Source of the DNA: Miniphocaeibacter sp012841535
Lineage (GTDB): Bacteria; Bacillota; Clostridia; Tissierellales; Peptoniphilaceae
Assembly: GCF_049274025.1 (NCBI RefSeq)
Contig: NZ_JBASRV010000041.1
Length of the DNA: 25,878 bases
Strand: one strand, 5' to 3'
The notes under the pieces were generated by a model. It saw only the letters and a list, made by a program, of their open reading frames with translations. It ran no database searches and was not told the origin of the DNA. Below, in pieces: positions 14,726-23,284 of this stretch. The translations under genes and the position numbers were made by a program. Position 1 is the stretch's first letter, and every line of letters starts with the position of its first letter.

Positions 14726-15622
14726 ATGAAAAGAAAAATTTTTTTAATTTTGTTATTGTCCTTAATTTTAGTTTCTTGTACAAATAAAAATAATGATAAT
14801 AACAAGAATATATACACAAGTATTTATCCAATAGAGTATCTTACTAAGGAAATAGTTGGTGATAAATATAAGGTTATTAATATTATTCCAACAGGTGTAG
14901 AAATTCATGGTTGGGAACCATCAATGAAAACCGTTGCGTCTATGTCTGATTCACAACTAATATTAGTTAATGGCTTAGGCTTAGAATCTTGGGCGGATTC
15001 CGTTTCAGAATCAGTAGGGGAAAGTAAAATAGTTGAGGTCAATAAGGGAATTGACTATATTAAATTAACAGAAACAGAAAAAGAAGAACACAGTCATGGT
15101 GATTATGATCCACATATTTGGCTAAGTATAAAGAATATGCTAGTTATGGCTAAAAACATAGAAGAAGAAGTTGTAAAACTAGACCCGGAAAATAAATCAT
15201 ATTATGAGAAAAATTTAGAAAGACTTGAGTCAAGTTTGAAGGAGTTAGACGGCAAATTTGAAACAGCCTTAGAAAATTATAGTGGAAAAGCTATTATTGT
15301 TCCCCATGATGCTTTTGGATATTTGGTTAGGGATTATAATTTAAAACAAATTCCCATTGAAGGAATTAACTCCAGCTCAGAACCGGATTTAGGTACCGTT
15401 GCAAAAATTGTAGATAAAGCTAAATCCGATAATGTTAATACTGTATTTTATGAATATGGTGGCAGCGATAAAATAGCCAAGACAATTGCGAAAGAAATAA
15501 GTGGGGAAACTAAAGAAATTTATTCTTTAGAAAATATTACAGATGAATTAATTAAAAACAATGAAGATTATTATACATTAATGGAAAAAAACTTAAATAA
15601 TATTTTGGAGTCCTTTAAATAA
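14726..15622 (+). CDS. znuA: zinc ABC transporter substrate-binding lipoprotein
   Basis: Cluster A-I metal-binding lipoprotein that delivers Zn2+ (possibly Mn2+) to the ZnuCB permease (298 residues). A lipoprotein signal ends at LVSC with Cys18 as the lipidated residue. Predicted metal ligands: His61 (GVEIHGWEPS), His130 (DPHIWLS), His194 (VPHDAFGYL) and an acidic residue near 243 (FYEYGGSD). A short His-containing loop, HSHGDYDPH at about 122-130, replaces the long His-rich loop of many zinc-specific relatives. I chose ATG 14726 with GGAGG four bases upstream; ATG 14708 lies before the ribosome binding site. The stop overlaps znuC (TAATG). Regulated by the adjacent Fur-family protein, by inference. 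Confidence 0.92.
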   Translation: MKRKIFLILLLSLILVSCTNKNNDNNKNIYTSIYPIEYLTKEIVGDKYKVINIIPTGVEIHGWEPSMKTVASMSDSQLILVNGLGLESWADSVSESVGESKIVEVNKGIDYIKLTETEKEEHSHGDYDPHIWLSIKNMLVMAKNIEEEVVKLDPENKSYYEKNLERLESSLKELDGKFETALENYSGKAIIVPHDAFGYLVRDYNLKQIPIEGINSSSEPDLGTVAKIVDKAKSDNVNTVFYEYGGSDKIAKTIAKEISGETKEIYSLENITDELIKNNEDYYTLMEKNLNNILESFK

Positions 15623-16293
15623 TGGAAAAATCAATAGTTTTAGAAAATGTCAATTTTGGATATGATAAAAAAATTTTAAATAATGTGAATTTAGAGATTA
15701 ACAAAGGGGACTTTATTGGAATTATCGGTGCGAATGGTGCAGGAAAAAGCACCTTATTAAAAATAATAATTGGACAATTAAAAGCTAATAGTGGAAAGGT
15801 AAAAATTTTAGAAAATAATAGTAGGGATAAAAGTATAGGTTATTTAAAACAAATGAATATTGAGGTTGGAGTAAGTTTTCCCATTACTCCTTTGGAAATA
15901 GTAACATTAAACTTATACGGGCAAATGGGATTTATGAAAATATCCAATAAAAAAATAAGAAGTAGAGCTTTCAACGCTTTATCAATGGTGGATTTAAAGG
16001 ATAAAGCCTATTACAACTACAATAATATGAGTGGTGGGGAACAGCAGAGGGTTTTAATTGCTAAAGAACTAGTGAAAAATTCAAAAATATTGATTTTTGA
16101 TGAACCTACTGCTGGAATAGATAAAGATAGTAAGGAATTATTATTTAATATCTTAGAACATTTAAATAGGAAACATAATATTACAATAATAATTGTCACC
16201 CATGAATTAGAATTTTCAAAAAAATATTTTAATAGGATTTTAGAATTAAGAAATGGAGTCCTTAAGGATTATTCAGAGGTAAATACATGGTAA
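15622..16293 (+). CDS. znuC: zinc ABC transporter ATP-binding protein
   Basis: ATPase subunit of the metal importer (223 residues). Walker A GANGAGKS at 36-43, a Q-loop in IGYLKQ, signature MSGGEQQR near 136-143, Walker B ILIFDEPTAGID near 156-167, and an H-loop His in VTHELEF. The ATG shares a base with the znuA stop and the 3' end overlaps znuB by 7 bases, so the three genes are tightly coupled. Confidence 0.94.
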   Translation: MEKSIVLENVNFGYDKKILNNVNLEINKGDFIGIIGANGAGKSTLLKIIIGQLKANSGKVKILENNSRDKSIGYLKQMNIEVGVSFPITPLEIVTLNLYGQMGFMKISNKKIRSRAFNALSMVDLKDKAYYNYNNMSGGEQQRVLIAKELVKNSKILIFDEPTAGIDKDSKELLFNILEHLNRKHNITIIIVTHELEFSKKYFNRILELRNGVLKDYSEVNTW

Positions 16294-17093
16294 TATTCAA
16301 TTATGACTTTATGATAAAGTCCTTTATAGTAGGAGGGTTAATTTCTATTACAGTTCCCTTAATTGGTAGTATTGTTGTTAGTAAAAAAACATCTACTATT
16401 GGTGATGCTCTTTCCCATACTTCCTTAGCAGGAGTTGCAATAGGGCTTATAGTAGGGATTAATCCTATAATTGGTTCTATTTTAATTTGTCTTTTGGCTG
16501 CTTTTTCAATTGAGTTTTTAAGGAAGAAATTTCCTAAGAGTTCTGATATTGTAATTGCCATTGTAATGAGTTTTGGAATAGGTCTTGCAGCAATTTTATC
16601 TGATTTTATTCCCGGTGCAAATAATTTAGAGTCATTTTTATTTGGAAGTATTGCAGCAGTTAGTAACTTTGAAGTGATTTTAGTTTTAATAATTTCAATA
16701 CTTGTAATATTAATTTATATTAAGATGTATTATGGATTATTATATATTGTTTTTGATGAAAAGGGAGCTGAATTAGCAGGAGTTCCAGTTAAAAGAATTA
16801 ATTTTATATTTACTATTTTAACTGCATTAACAATAGCCATAGGCTCAAGGATAGTTGGAGTATTGATGATTTCCTCTTTAATGGTACTACCAGTTGCAAC
16901 TGCTATTAGAGTGGCTAAATCCTTCTCCCAAAGTATTAAAATATCACTAGTATTGAGTTTTATTTATGTAATAGCAGGTATAATAATGTCCTTCTATTTT
17001 AAATTAAAGCCAGGTGGAACTATTGTTATAATTGGTGTAATAGTCCTGGTAATAGAATTGATTTATGAAAGTATAAGTAAAAAACAAGTATAG
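16287..17093 (+). CDS. znuB: zinc ABC transporter permease
   Basis: ABC-3 family membrane subunit (268 residues) with about eight hydrophobic segments spread over the whole length. GDALSHTSLAGVAIG at about residues 33-47 is the family's conserved cytoplasmic loop, and ELAGVPVKRIN near 162-172 and SSLMVLPVATA are further ABC-3 hallmarks. ATG 16287 lies inside the end of znuC. It is last gene of the operon and is followed by a strong hairpin. Confidence 0.94.
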   Translation: MVIFNYDFMIKSFIVGGLISITVPLIGSIVVSKKTSTIGDALSHTSLAGVAIGLIVGINPIIGSILICLLAAFSIEFLRKKFPKSSDIVIAIVMSFGIGLAAILSDFIPGANNLESFLFGSIAAVSNFEVILVLIISILVILIYIKMYYGLLYIVFDEKGAELAGVPVKRINFIFTILTALTIAIGSRIVGVLMISSLMVLPVATAIRVAKSFSQSIKISLVLSFIYVIAGIIMSFYFKLKPGGTIVIIGVIVLVIELIYESISKKQV

Positions 17094-17135
17094 ATAAACC
17101 CCTAAAATCAATATGATTTAGGGGTTTATATTTTA
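17094..17135. terminator. bidirectional terminator
   Basis: ATAAACCCCTAAAATCA pairs with TGATTTAGGGGTTTAT (one bulged A), a 16-bp stem with a short AT loop, followed by ATTTTAATT. It serves znuB and, on the minus strand, the CofE-like gene. Confidence 0.85.
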
Positions 17136-18320
17136 ATTATCTGCAAAATTGTCAAAATAACCTTGAATTAGAACAAGTGGAGTGCCCTTATCTCCAGAGC
17201 CGCTTATTAAATCACTTAAGGAGCCTAATAAATCGGTTATCTGTCTTGGAGTTGTTCCAATAGAGGCATTTTGTCCAACTAGATCACTGTCTTTATGGCT
17301 AATTTTTTCCTTTATAGCTTCTGTTCTTTCATCATCAGAAAGATCTCTTAAATCCGTATCTGCAATATATTTGATTTTAATTTCGCTAGGTGTACCTACT
17401 AAACCAGAAGTATAACCTGGTGAAACTACTGGATCTGCTAATTCCCAAATTTTTCCTACAGGGTCTTTAAAGGCACCATCGCCGTAGATCATTACCTGTA
17501 TATTTTTCTTATATTTTTCTTTTAAAATCTTTTGTAGATTTTCAACAAATTCTTGAGAATTTCTAGGGAATAATTTAATAGAATCCTCTGTTGCTAAATT
17601 TGAACCGTACAGTCCGTAAATTTCATTATAACCACTTCCATTAATTGGTTTAGATAAAATATCAGCTAAAGTATAGATGGTTTTAACACCAAGCTTTTTA
17701 AATAAATCCGATAAGTATTTTCTTTCGTGTATATCAGCAATAAGCAATTCATCACAAAGTTTAGCAATATCTTCAGGATTGTTAGTAAGGTAAATTTCAA
17801 TATTATTATTTATAGCATAGCTTTTATATAATTCTACATAATTTACTCCAGTAAATTGATGTAGGGAATTTTCGCCAACTAAACTCCAATATTCTTCTTC
17901 TGTTAAAGTATCCTTATATATATTTATATCCTTACCTAATAGTAGTGATTTATCAAATAGAGCATTTCCAACTTCATCAGAAGGATAACTTAGAAATACC
18001 TTAATATTCTTCTTTGTATTTGCAATAGCTTTCATAATCATTGAAAATCTATTTCTACTTGTAATTGGAAAAACTACACCTATTGAGTCCTCGTATTTAG
18101 AATTTAAGTCCTCTGTAATACAATCGATATTCACATAATTACCTTGAGCTCTAGCTAGTAAGGACTCTGTTATAGCAAAAACATCCATATCATTTAAAAC
18201 AATATTGTCTTCTTTAATGATTTTTTCAACAGTTTCTTCTATAATCTTTATTAAATCATCACCTTCTTTAATGATTGGTGTTCTAATACCCCTTGCAACG
18301 GTTCCTATATTTCTTGTCAT
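17133..18320 (-). CDS. CofE-like (F420-0:gamma-glutamyl ligase family) protein, function unknown
   Basis: A 395-residue protein of the family usually annotated as coenzyme F420-0:L-glutamate ligase in clostridia. The N-terminus resembles CofE (RGIRTPIIKEGDDLIKII, then ITESLLARAQGNYV), but the middle and C-terminal parts are longer than archaeal CofE, and I do not see the ANAGID-type motif of authentic F420 ligases. Well-marked C-terminal motifs are VGTPSEIKIKYIADTDL, GQNASIGTTPRQITDLLG and GSGDKGTPLVLIQGYFDN. The host is unlikely to make F420 and no cofC/cofD/cofGH is nearby. It follows the folate enzyme fthC by 13 bases with AGGAGG before the ATG, so the two are cotranscribed. A gamma-glutamyl or amide ligase acting on another pterin is possible but unproven. 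Confidence 0.8.
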   Translation of the reverse strand: MTRNIGTVARGIRTPIIKEGDDLIKIIEETVEKIIKEDNIVLNDMDVFAITESLLARAQGNYVNIDCITEDLNSKYEDSIGVVFPITSRNRFSMIMKAIANTKKNIKVFLSYPSDEVGNALFDKSLLLGKDINIYKDTLTEEEYWSLVGENSLHQFTGVNYVELYKSYAINNNIEIYLTNNPEDIAKLCDELLIADIHERKYLSDLFKKLGVKTIYTLADILSKPINGSGYNEIYGLYGSNLATEDSIKLFPRNSQEFVENLQKILKEKYKKNIQVMIYGDGAFKDPVGKIWELADPVVSPGYTSGLVGTPSEIKIKYIADTDLRDLSDDERTEAIKEKISHKDSDLVGQNASIGTTPRQITDLLGSLSDLISGSGDKGTPLVLIQGYFDNFADN

Positions 18321-18333
18321 AAGTCCTCCTAAT

Positions 18334-18900
18334 TTATTTTATTATAATATCTTCAGTTATTATTATATCCACAGGAATATCGAATTTTTCAAGAGGAAGT
18401 TCATTAACTATTTGAAAATTATAGGCTAAAGCTATTTTTAGGGGAGATGAATTTAAACTAGCAAAAAATCTGTCGTAAAAACCTCCACCGTAGCCCATTC
18501 TATACTTTTCTCTTGTAAAAGCTACTCCAGGTGTAATAACCAAATCTATAATATCATTATTTACAAAATTTCTTAAGTCTTTTTTTGGTTCTAATATATT
18601 ATAATATCCAGAAATTAAGTCATTATCTAAGTCCTTAATCAATGACAATTTCATAATATTTTCTTTTTTTTCTATATAAGGTATATATAAGTTCTTATTT
18701 TTCTTAATAATATATTCCATAATTGGCCTTGTATTAATTTCTGAACCAAAGTTAACATAGCAAAATATATTATTAAATTTATCTAAAATATCTGAATTAA
18801 GCAATTGTTGAAAAATATTTTCATCTAGAGTTTTTTTGTTTTCTAAAGACAAGGAATCTCTTTTGTTTATGATTTCCTTTCTTAATAACTTCTTATTCAA
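18334..18900 (-). CDS. fthC: 5-formyltetrahydrofolate cyclo-ligase
   Basis: ATP-dependent conversion of 5-formyl-THF to 5,10-methenyl-THF (MTHFS; 188 residues). The N-terminal NKKLLRKEIINKRDSLS helix, INTRPIMEYI, VITPGVAFT and the hallmark ATP/Mg-binding RMGYGGGFYDRF are present, with DIPVDIIITE at the C-terminus. The start is TTG 18900 (minus strand) with AGGAGGAGA seven bases upstream; no nearby ATG fits. A minus-strand -10 box TATAAT at 18923-18928 lies upstream, without a clear -35. It heads a two-gene operon with the CofE-like protein. The ORF is divergent from ftsE. Confidence 0.93.
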   Translation of the reverse strand: MNKKLLRKEIINKRDSLSLENKKTLDENIFQQLLNSDILDKFNNIFCYVNFGSEINTRPIMEYIIKKNKNLYIPYIEKKENIMKLSLIKDLDNDLISGYYNILEPKKDLRNFVNNDIIDLVITPGVAFTREKYRMGYGGGFYDRFFASLNSSPLKIALAYNFQIVNELPLEKFDIPVDIIITEDIIIK

Positions 18901-19033
18901 AGTTATCTCCTCCTATATAAATATTATACACCTAATAGTTACATTATTAGTATATCAAATATTAATTTTTCTTAATGTTTTGAAAAAACTTTGTAACCGT
19001 TTTGTAACTTTTGATTAAAATCATAAAAAATTA

Positions 19034-19042
19034 TGGTATAAT
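19034..19042 (+). promoter_or_regulatory. extended -10 promoter of ftsE
   Basis: TGG-TATAAT: a perfect -10 with the TGn extension, 26 bases before the ftsE start. No good -35 lies at 17 bases; TTGATT at 19011-19016 is 20 bases away. Confidence 0.55.
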
Positions 19043-19068
19043 TGTTAATGATATGTTGAGGTGGTGTA

Positions 19069-19752
19069 TTGGTAGAATTTAAAGAAGTTTCTAAAATATA
19101 TAAAAACAATGTTTTAGCATTGGATAATATTAACTTAAAAATAGATGAAGGAGAATTTGTCTTTATAATAGGAGAAAGTGGAGCTGGAAAATCTACACTT
19201 TTAAAATTAATATTAAAGGAAGAAAATCCTACATCTGGAGAACTGTATTTTTTTAATGAAAATATTACTAAACTAAGAAATAGACGTATACCTATTCTAA
19301 GGAAACAAATAGGCGTTGTTTTTCAAGATTTTAGATTAATAGATAATAAAAATGTGTATGGAAATTTACAATATGTAATGGAAATTCTAGGTTATTCAAG
19401 AGGCTATATAAAACGTGAAATACCTAAATTACTAGAAAAAGTAAATTTACTAGGAAAAGAAAAATCCTATCCATATCAACTGTCCGGTGGTGAACAGCAA
19501 AGAGTTAGTATTGCAAGGGCGTTAATCGTAAAGCCTAAGGTTTTAATTGCAGATGAGCCTACAGGAAATTTAGATCCTAAAACAGCAGATGACATAGTAG
19601 ATGCATTGGATCAGATAAATAAAGAAGGTACAACTGTAATTATGATAACTCACGAAAAATCAATTGTTGATTCAATGAAAAAAAGAGTTGTTCATTTGGA
19701 AAAGGGCAAGATAATTAGAGATGAAAAAGGTGGTAAATATGAGAAAGATTAG
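19069..19752 (+). CDS. ftsE: cell division ATP-binding protein FtsE
   Basis: ATPase of the FtsEX complex at the division septum (227 residues). Walker A GESGAGKS at 35-42, Q-loop VVFQDFR, signature LSGGEQQRVSIARAL, Walker B VLIADEPTGNLD, and H-loop ITHEKS. It resembles FtsE rather than other ABC ATPases in VVFQDFRLIDNKNVYGNL. The start is TTG 19069 with GAGGTGG four bases upstream. Its 3' end overlaps ftsX by 14 bases. FtsE hydrolysis, relayed by FtsX, controls a periplasmic or extracellular peptidoglycan hydrolase; here the likely partner is encoded two genes downstream. Confidence 0.96.
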   Translation: MVEFKEVSKIYKNNVLALDNINLKIDEGEFVFIIGESGAGKSTLLKLILKEENPTSGELYFFNENITKLRNRRIPILRKQIGVVFQDFRLIDNKNVYGNLQYVMEILGYSRGYIKREIPKLLEKVNLLGKEKSYPYQLSGGEQQRVSIARALIVKPKVLIADEPTGNLDPKTADDIVDALDQINKEGTTVIMITHEKSIVDSMKKRVVHLEKGKIIRDEKGGKYEKD

Positions 19753-20638
19753 AGTATTTTTTGCCACTTTAAAAGAAGGAATTAAAAGCCTTTGGAAGCA
19801 TAGAGGTATGGGATTTGCCTCTGTATTATCCATTATGTTAGCACTTATAATATTAGGTGTTATTCTTATTTCAGCCTTAACTTTAAATCAATATGTTTTA
19901 GATTTAGAAAAAAAGGTTGATGAAGTAGTAGTATATATGGATAAGGACAGTGAGCAGGCAGTTATTGACTCGCTAAAAACAGACTTGGAAAACGACAAAT
20001 TTGTTAAGGATATACGATTTAAATCTAGTGAAGAGGCTTTAAAAGAATATACAAAAAGCATCGGTGAATCTCAAAGTTATTTATTAGAAGGAATGGAAGG
20101 AGCTTTACCACCATCTTATGTAGTAACTTTAAATGATGTTAGAGATGCAGAGGAGTTTAGCCATGAAGCTACGAATTACGAAGGTGTATCTGAAGTAATA
20201 TTTTTCAAAGATACTATTGAAAAAGTGGTAAAAATTTCTCACTATGTTCAAATTGGTGGAGCTGTTGGAGTAGTGGCTTTAGTTATTATTTCAATATTTA
20301 TAATATCTAACACTATAAAGCTTACTGTATTTGCAAGAAAGAGAGAAATTCAAATAAAAAAATATATTGGTGCAACTAATACTGTTATAACAGGACCTTT
20401 TATAGTTGAAGGAGCGGTATTTGGACTAATTGGTTCAGGGCTGGCATTTGCAGCTATATATTTTGGTTATGATTTATTGTTTAAAAGATTTGCAGAAAAA
20501 TTTCAGCAAAACTTAGCAGGGTATCTTATACCAATAGAGCTAATTTACAAAGATATTTTAATAATATTTTTGACTTTGGGAATAGGCATTGGTATAATAG
20601 GTTCATTAATGTCAATTAGAAAATACTTGAAAGTATAG
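19739..20638 (+). CDS. ftsX: cell division protein FtsX
   Basis: Membrane subunit of FtsEX (299 residues). Membrane segments lie at about 26-48, 174-196, 220-243 and 268-291, with an external domain of about 125 residues between the first and second, where FtsX proteins bind their hydrolase partner. The amphipathic N-terminus (LKEGIKSLWKHRGMGFASV) and the FARKREIQIKKYIGATN intracellular loop are family hallmarks. ATG 19739 with AAAGGTGG upstream is preferred; ATG 19721 is also in frame. The 3' neighbour starts 12 bases after the stop. Confidence 0.95.
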   Translation: MRKIRVFFATLKEGIKSLWKHRGMGFASVLSIMLALIILGVILISALTLNQYVLDLEKKVDEVVVYMDKDSEQAVIDSLKTDLENDKFVKDIRFKSSEEALKEYTKSIGESQSYLLEGMEGALPPSYVVTLNDVRDAEEFSHEATNYEGVSEVIFFKDTIEKVVKISHYVQIGGAVGVVALVIISIFIISNTIKLTVFARKREIQIKKYIGATNTVITGPFIVEGAVFGLIGSGLAFAAIYFGYDLLFKRFAEKFQQNLAGYLIPIELIYKDILIIFLTLGIGIGIIGSLMSIRKYLKV

Positions 20639-20650
20639 GGAGGACAAGAA

Positions 20651-21910
20651 TTGGGTTATAGTAAGAAAAGATTTTTAGCTATGTTGTTACTATCTTCTAT
20701 AAGTCTTTCTACAGTTTCTTTTGCTGATAGCATAAGCGAAATGGAAAATAAAAAACATTTAAATCAAAAATCAGCAGATGAATTAAAAAATTCAATTAAT
20801 TCATTAGAGCAAGAAAAAAATTCTTTATCTGGAGATGTTGCAGTTATAGATGAAGAAATTAAAAAATTAGAAGCACAAATAAGTGAGTTAATGAAACAAA
20901 TTTCTGCTTTAGAAATTGCTATAAAAGAAACAGAAGAAGAAATTAAAAAATTAGAAGATAATATAGATAAAAATCAAAAAGAGTTTGAAGAAAGACTTGG
21001 TGCAATGTATAAAAACAGTCAAGTTGGTTACTTGGACATAGTTTTTTCATCATCAGGTATAGATGATTTATTATCAAAAGCTTCAACAATGAAATTTATT
21101 ACTGAATATGATAAAGAAATAATAAATAATCTTAAAAATGATAAACTTGTAATAGATGCAAAAAAATCAGAATTAGATGGACAAAAACTATCTTTAGAAA
21201 TATCTAAACAAACTTTAGATAATAAAAATGCTGAATTATATGCATCAAAAGCAAGCAAACTAGTGTTAATTGAAGAGGCTGCCAATAAGCAATCAATATC
21301 TCAAGCTGAATTGGAAAAATTAGAATCAGAGATTTCAACATTAGAAAAAAGCATTAGTGCAGAAAAGGCTGCACAGGCAGAAGATGCAAGAAAAGCAAGA
21401 GAACAAGCAGCTCAAGCAAAGGCACAAGCTCAGGCAAAAGCAAACACTAGCAATAGACAAGTTGCTTCTGCTGTAAGTACAAAAAGTAGTGTAGGAGCTG
21501 GAGAAATCTCTACTAATGTAGGTAATGGAACTTTAGGATGGCCAGTACCATCTTCAAGAAACATTACAAGTAATTACGGTTATAGAACCTTGTTTGGTGT
21601 TCCAGAATTTCATATGGGAGTTGATATAGCAGCACCTCTTGGAACTGCAATAGCTTCAGCAGACAGCGGAACTGTTATATATTCAGCTTACACAGGAAGT
21701 TATGGAAACCTAATGAAAGTTCAACATGATAGTGGAATAGTTACATACTATGCACATTTATCTTCATATGTAGCTTCTGTAGGAGAGAGAGTTTCTAAAG
21801 GACAAACTATCGCAAGAATGGGTTCCACAGGTAATTCAACAGGATCTCATTTACATTTTGAAGTAAGAGTAAATGGAGCTCATACTAATCCATTAAATTA
21901 TATTCAATAA
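20651..21910 (+). CDS. secreted M23 peptidase with N-terminal coiled coil, probable FtsEX-activated hydrolase
   Basis: A 419-residue exported murein hydrolase. The signal peptide (about 1-26, cut after VSFA) is followed by a long coiled coil at about 27-255, an Ala/Gln-rich linker (QAAQAKAQAQAKA), and a C-terminal M23/LytM domain at about 310-418. The zinc site is intact: His321 and Asp325 in HMGVD, His369 in YYAHLS, and His400/His402 in GSHLHFE. The architecture is like EnvC, but that protein lacks zinc ligands; this one should cleave peptide cross-links itself. The start is TTG 20651 with GGGAGG five to eight bases upstream. It forms one operon with ftsEX, comparable to the FtsEX partners CwlO in Bacillus and PcsB in Streptococcus, which carry different catalytic domains. 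Confidence 0.92.
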   Translation: MGYSKKRFLAMLLLSSISLSTVSFADSISEMENKKHLNQKSADELKNSINSLEQEKNSLSGDVAVIDEEIKKLEAQISELMKQISALEIAIKETEEEIKKLEDNIDKNQKEFEERLGAMYKNSQVGYLDIVFSSSGIDDLLSKASTMKFITEYDKEIINNLKNDKLVIDAKKSELDGQKLSLEISKQTLDNKNAELYASKASKLVLIEEAANKQSISQAELEKLESEISTLEKSISAEKAAQAEDARKAREQAAQAKAQAQAKANTSNRQVASAVSTKSSVGAGEISTNVGNGTLGWPVPSSRNITSNYGYRTLFGVPEFHMGVDIAAPLGTAIASADSGTVIYSAYTGSYGNLMKVQHDSGIVTYYAHLSSYVASVGERVSKGQTIARMGSTGNSTGSHLHFEVRVNGAHTNPLNYIQ

Positions 21911-21916
21911 TTATTA

Positions 21917-21948
21917 AAACAGACTTTTTTGAAAGTCTGTTTTTTTGT
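21917..21948 (+). terminator. terminator of the ftsEX-M23 operon
   Basis: AAACAGACTTT, loop TTTG, AAAGTCTGTTT, then a run of T: an 11-bp stem. Confidence 0.85.
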
Positions 21949-21993
21949 GTTAAAATAAAAGTATTATACTATAATTAAAATAACGAGGAAGCA

Positions 21994-22704
21994 ATGCTTA
22001 AGGATTTATTGGATTTACACAAGGGAGATATTCTGTCAATAGTTGGAAGTGGTGGTAAGACTACGACAATGTTTAGATTAGCAGAGGAACTTAAAGGCAA
22101 TAGGGTTTTATTAACTACTAGTACTAAAATATTAAAGGAATATGGCGATAGTTTTATAACAATTGATGATATTGCAGATATTAAAGAAGAATTAGGAAAA
22201 AACATATATTTAACAGGAAAAGATTTTACCGAACACAAGTTTTCGGGAATAAGTAATAGTGATTTAAATAGGGTAAAAAATTATTTTGATTATATTATTA
22301 TAGAAGCTGACGGATCAAAGAATTTACCCCTAAAAGGATGGAGAGATTTTGAACCGGTAATACTAGACTCTTCTAATAAAACTCTAGGGATTATTCCCAT
22401 AGACATTTATGGAGAGGAATTGGAGAAAATAGAAATATTCCAAAAAGATTTATTTTTTAATATTGTAGGTAAGAATAAGAAAATATTTGATATTGAATGT
22501 ATCTATAAGATAATTAGCTCTCCCGTAGGATTGTTTAAAAATTCCTCCAAGGAGAAATTTGTACTTTTTAATAAATGTGATAGTAGAAAACAAGTAAATA
22601 TTTTTAATAAAATAGTTGAAGATTTAAAAAATGTATATACTATAGATAGTAGTATTAAATTTATTTGTGGCTCCTCTTTAAAGGGTAGGTATTATGTCTA
22701 TTAG
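21994..22704 (+). CDS. yqeC: selenium cofactor biosynthesis protein YqeC
   Basis: A 236-residue P-loop protein with an N-terminal VGSGGKTTTMFRLAEEL (Lys22 of the nucleotide-binding loop), LLTTSTKI, IIIEADGSKNLPLKGW, and a C-terminal FVLFNKCD, matching the YqeC family. YqeC is a marker of selenium-dependent molybdenum hydroxylase (SDMH) systems, as defined by comparative genomics; its biochemical role is not established. GAGGAAG precedes the ATG. A TATAAT at 21970-21975 is the likely -10. It is first of four genes, overlapping the next by 11 bases. Confidence 0.88.
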   Translation: MLKDLLDLHKGDILSIVGSGGKTTTMFRLAEELKGNRVLLTTSTKILKEYGDSFITIDDIADIKEELGKNIYLTGKDFTEHKFSGISNSDLNRVKNYFDYIIIEADGSKNLPLKGWRDFEPVILDSSNKTLGIIPIDIYGEELEKIEIFQKDLFFNIVGKNKKIFDIECIYKIISSPVGLFKNSSKEKFVLFNKCDSRKQVNIFNKIVEDLKNVYTIDSSIKFICGSSLKGRYYVY

Positions 22705-23284
22705 TTGTATTGTTATGGCATCGGGTATGTCTAAAAGAATGAATGGAAACAAGTTGTTATTAAAAATTAATAAAAAAATGATTTTTGAATATATTTTAGA
22801 TACTATTTATAAAATAGATTTTGATGAAGTAATAGTTGTAACTAGATTTAAGGAAATAATAGATTATTGCGAAAAATATAATTATAAAGTTGTTATTAAT
22901 AATAACTATGAAGAAGGACAGTCAAGTTCAATTAGACTAGGGATTAAAAGTGCAAAGGAAAATAATGATTATATGTTTTTTGTAGCAGACCAACCTTTTA
23001 TTAAAGAAGAAACCATAAATTATATATTAAACGAATATAAGGGAGACAGTGAGGAGATTATTATTCCATATTATAATGGTATTAAGGGAAATCCTGTTTT
23101 ATTTGGAAATAAATTTAGGCAAGCTTTGTTAAATTTATCGGGAGATAAGGGCGGCTCAGTTGTAATTAAAGAGAATACAGATAAAGTAAAGCAGGTTTTT
23201 ATAAATATAGAAAACGATTTTGAAAATTTCGACATAGACAATAAAAATGATTACGAGGTATTAAAAAAAGAATATGAAAAATGA
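22694..23284 (+). CDS. mocA: MocA/MobA-like molybdenum cofactor nucleotidyltransferase
   Basis: A 196-residue NTP-transferase (GT-A fold). The start is CIVMASGMSKRMNGNKLLLK, a variant of the LAAGxSxRMGxxK nucleotide-binding loop with Ser in place of the second Ala. EEGQSSSIRLGI and FFVADQPFIKEETI (metal-binding Asp) follow, then GIKGNPVLFGNKF and GDKGGSVVIKEN. This is the arrangement of MocA-type molybdopterin cytidylyltransferases, which prepare MCD cofactor for xanthine-dehydrogenase-like enzymes. In SDMH clusters a related NTP transferase is a regular member. It overlaps yqeC and yqeB by 11 bases each. CTP specificity is inferred. Confidence 0.82.
   Translation: MSISCIVMASGMSKRMNGNKLLLKINKKMIFEYILDTIYKIDFDEVIVVTRFKEIIDYCEKYNYKVVINNNYEEGQSSSIRLGIKSAKENNDYMFFVADQPFIKEETINYILNEYKGDSEEIIIPYYNGIKGNPVLFGNKFRQALLNLSGDKGGSVVIKENTDKVKQVFINIENDFENFDIDNKNDYEVLKKEYEK

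Noticed and set aside
18932..18950. Inverted repeat CTAATA/TATTAG in the fthC promoter region
   Set aside because: The arms are short and almost pure A/T, easily expected by chance here, and no regulator is implicated.
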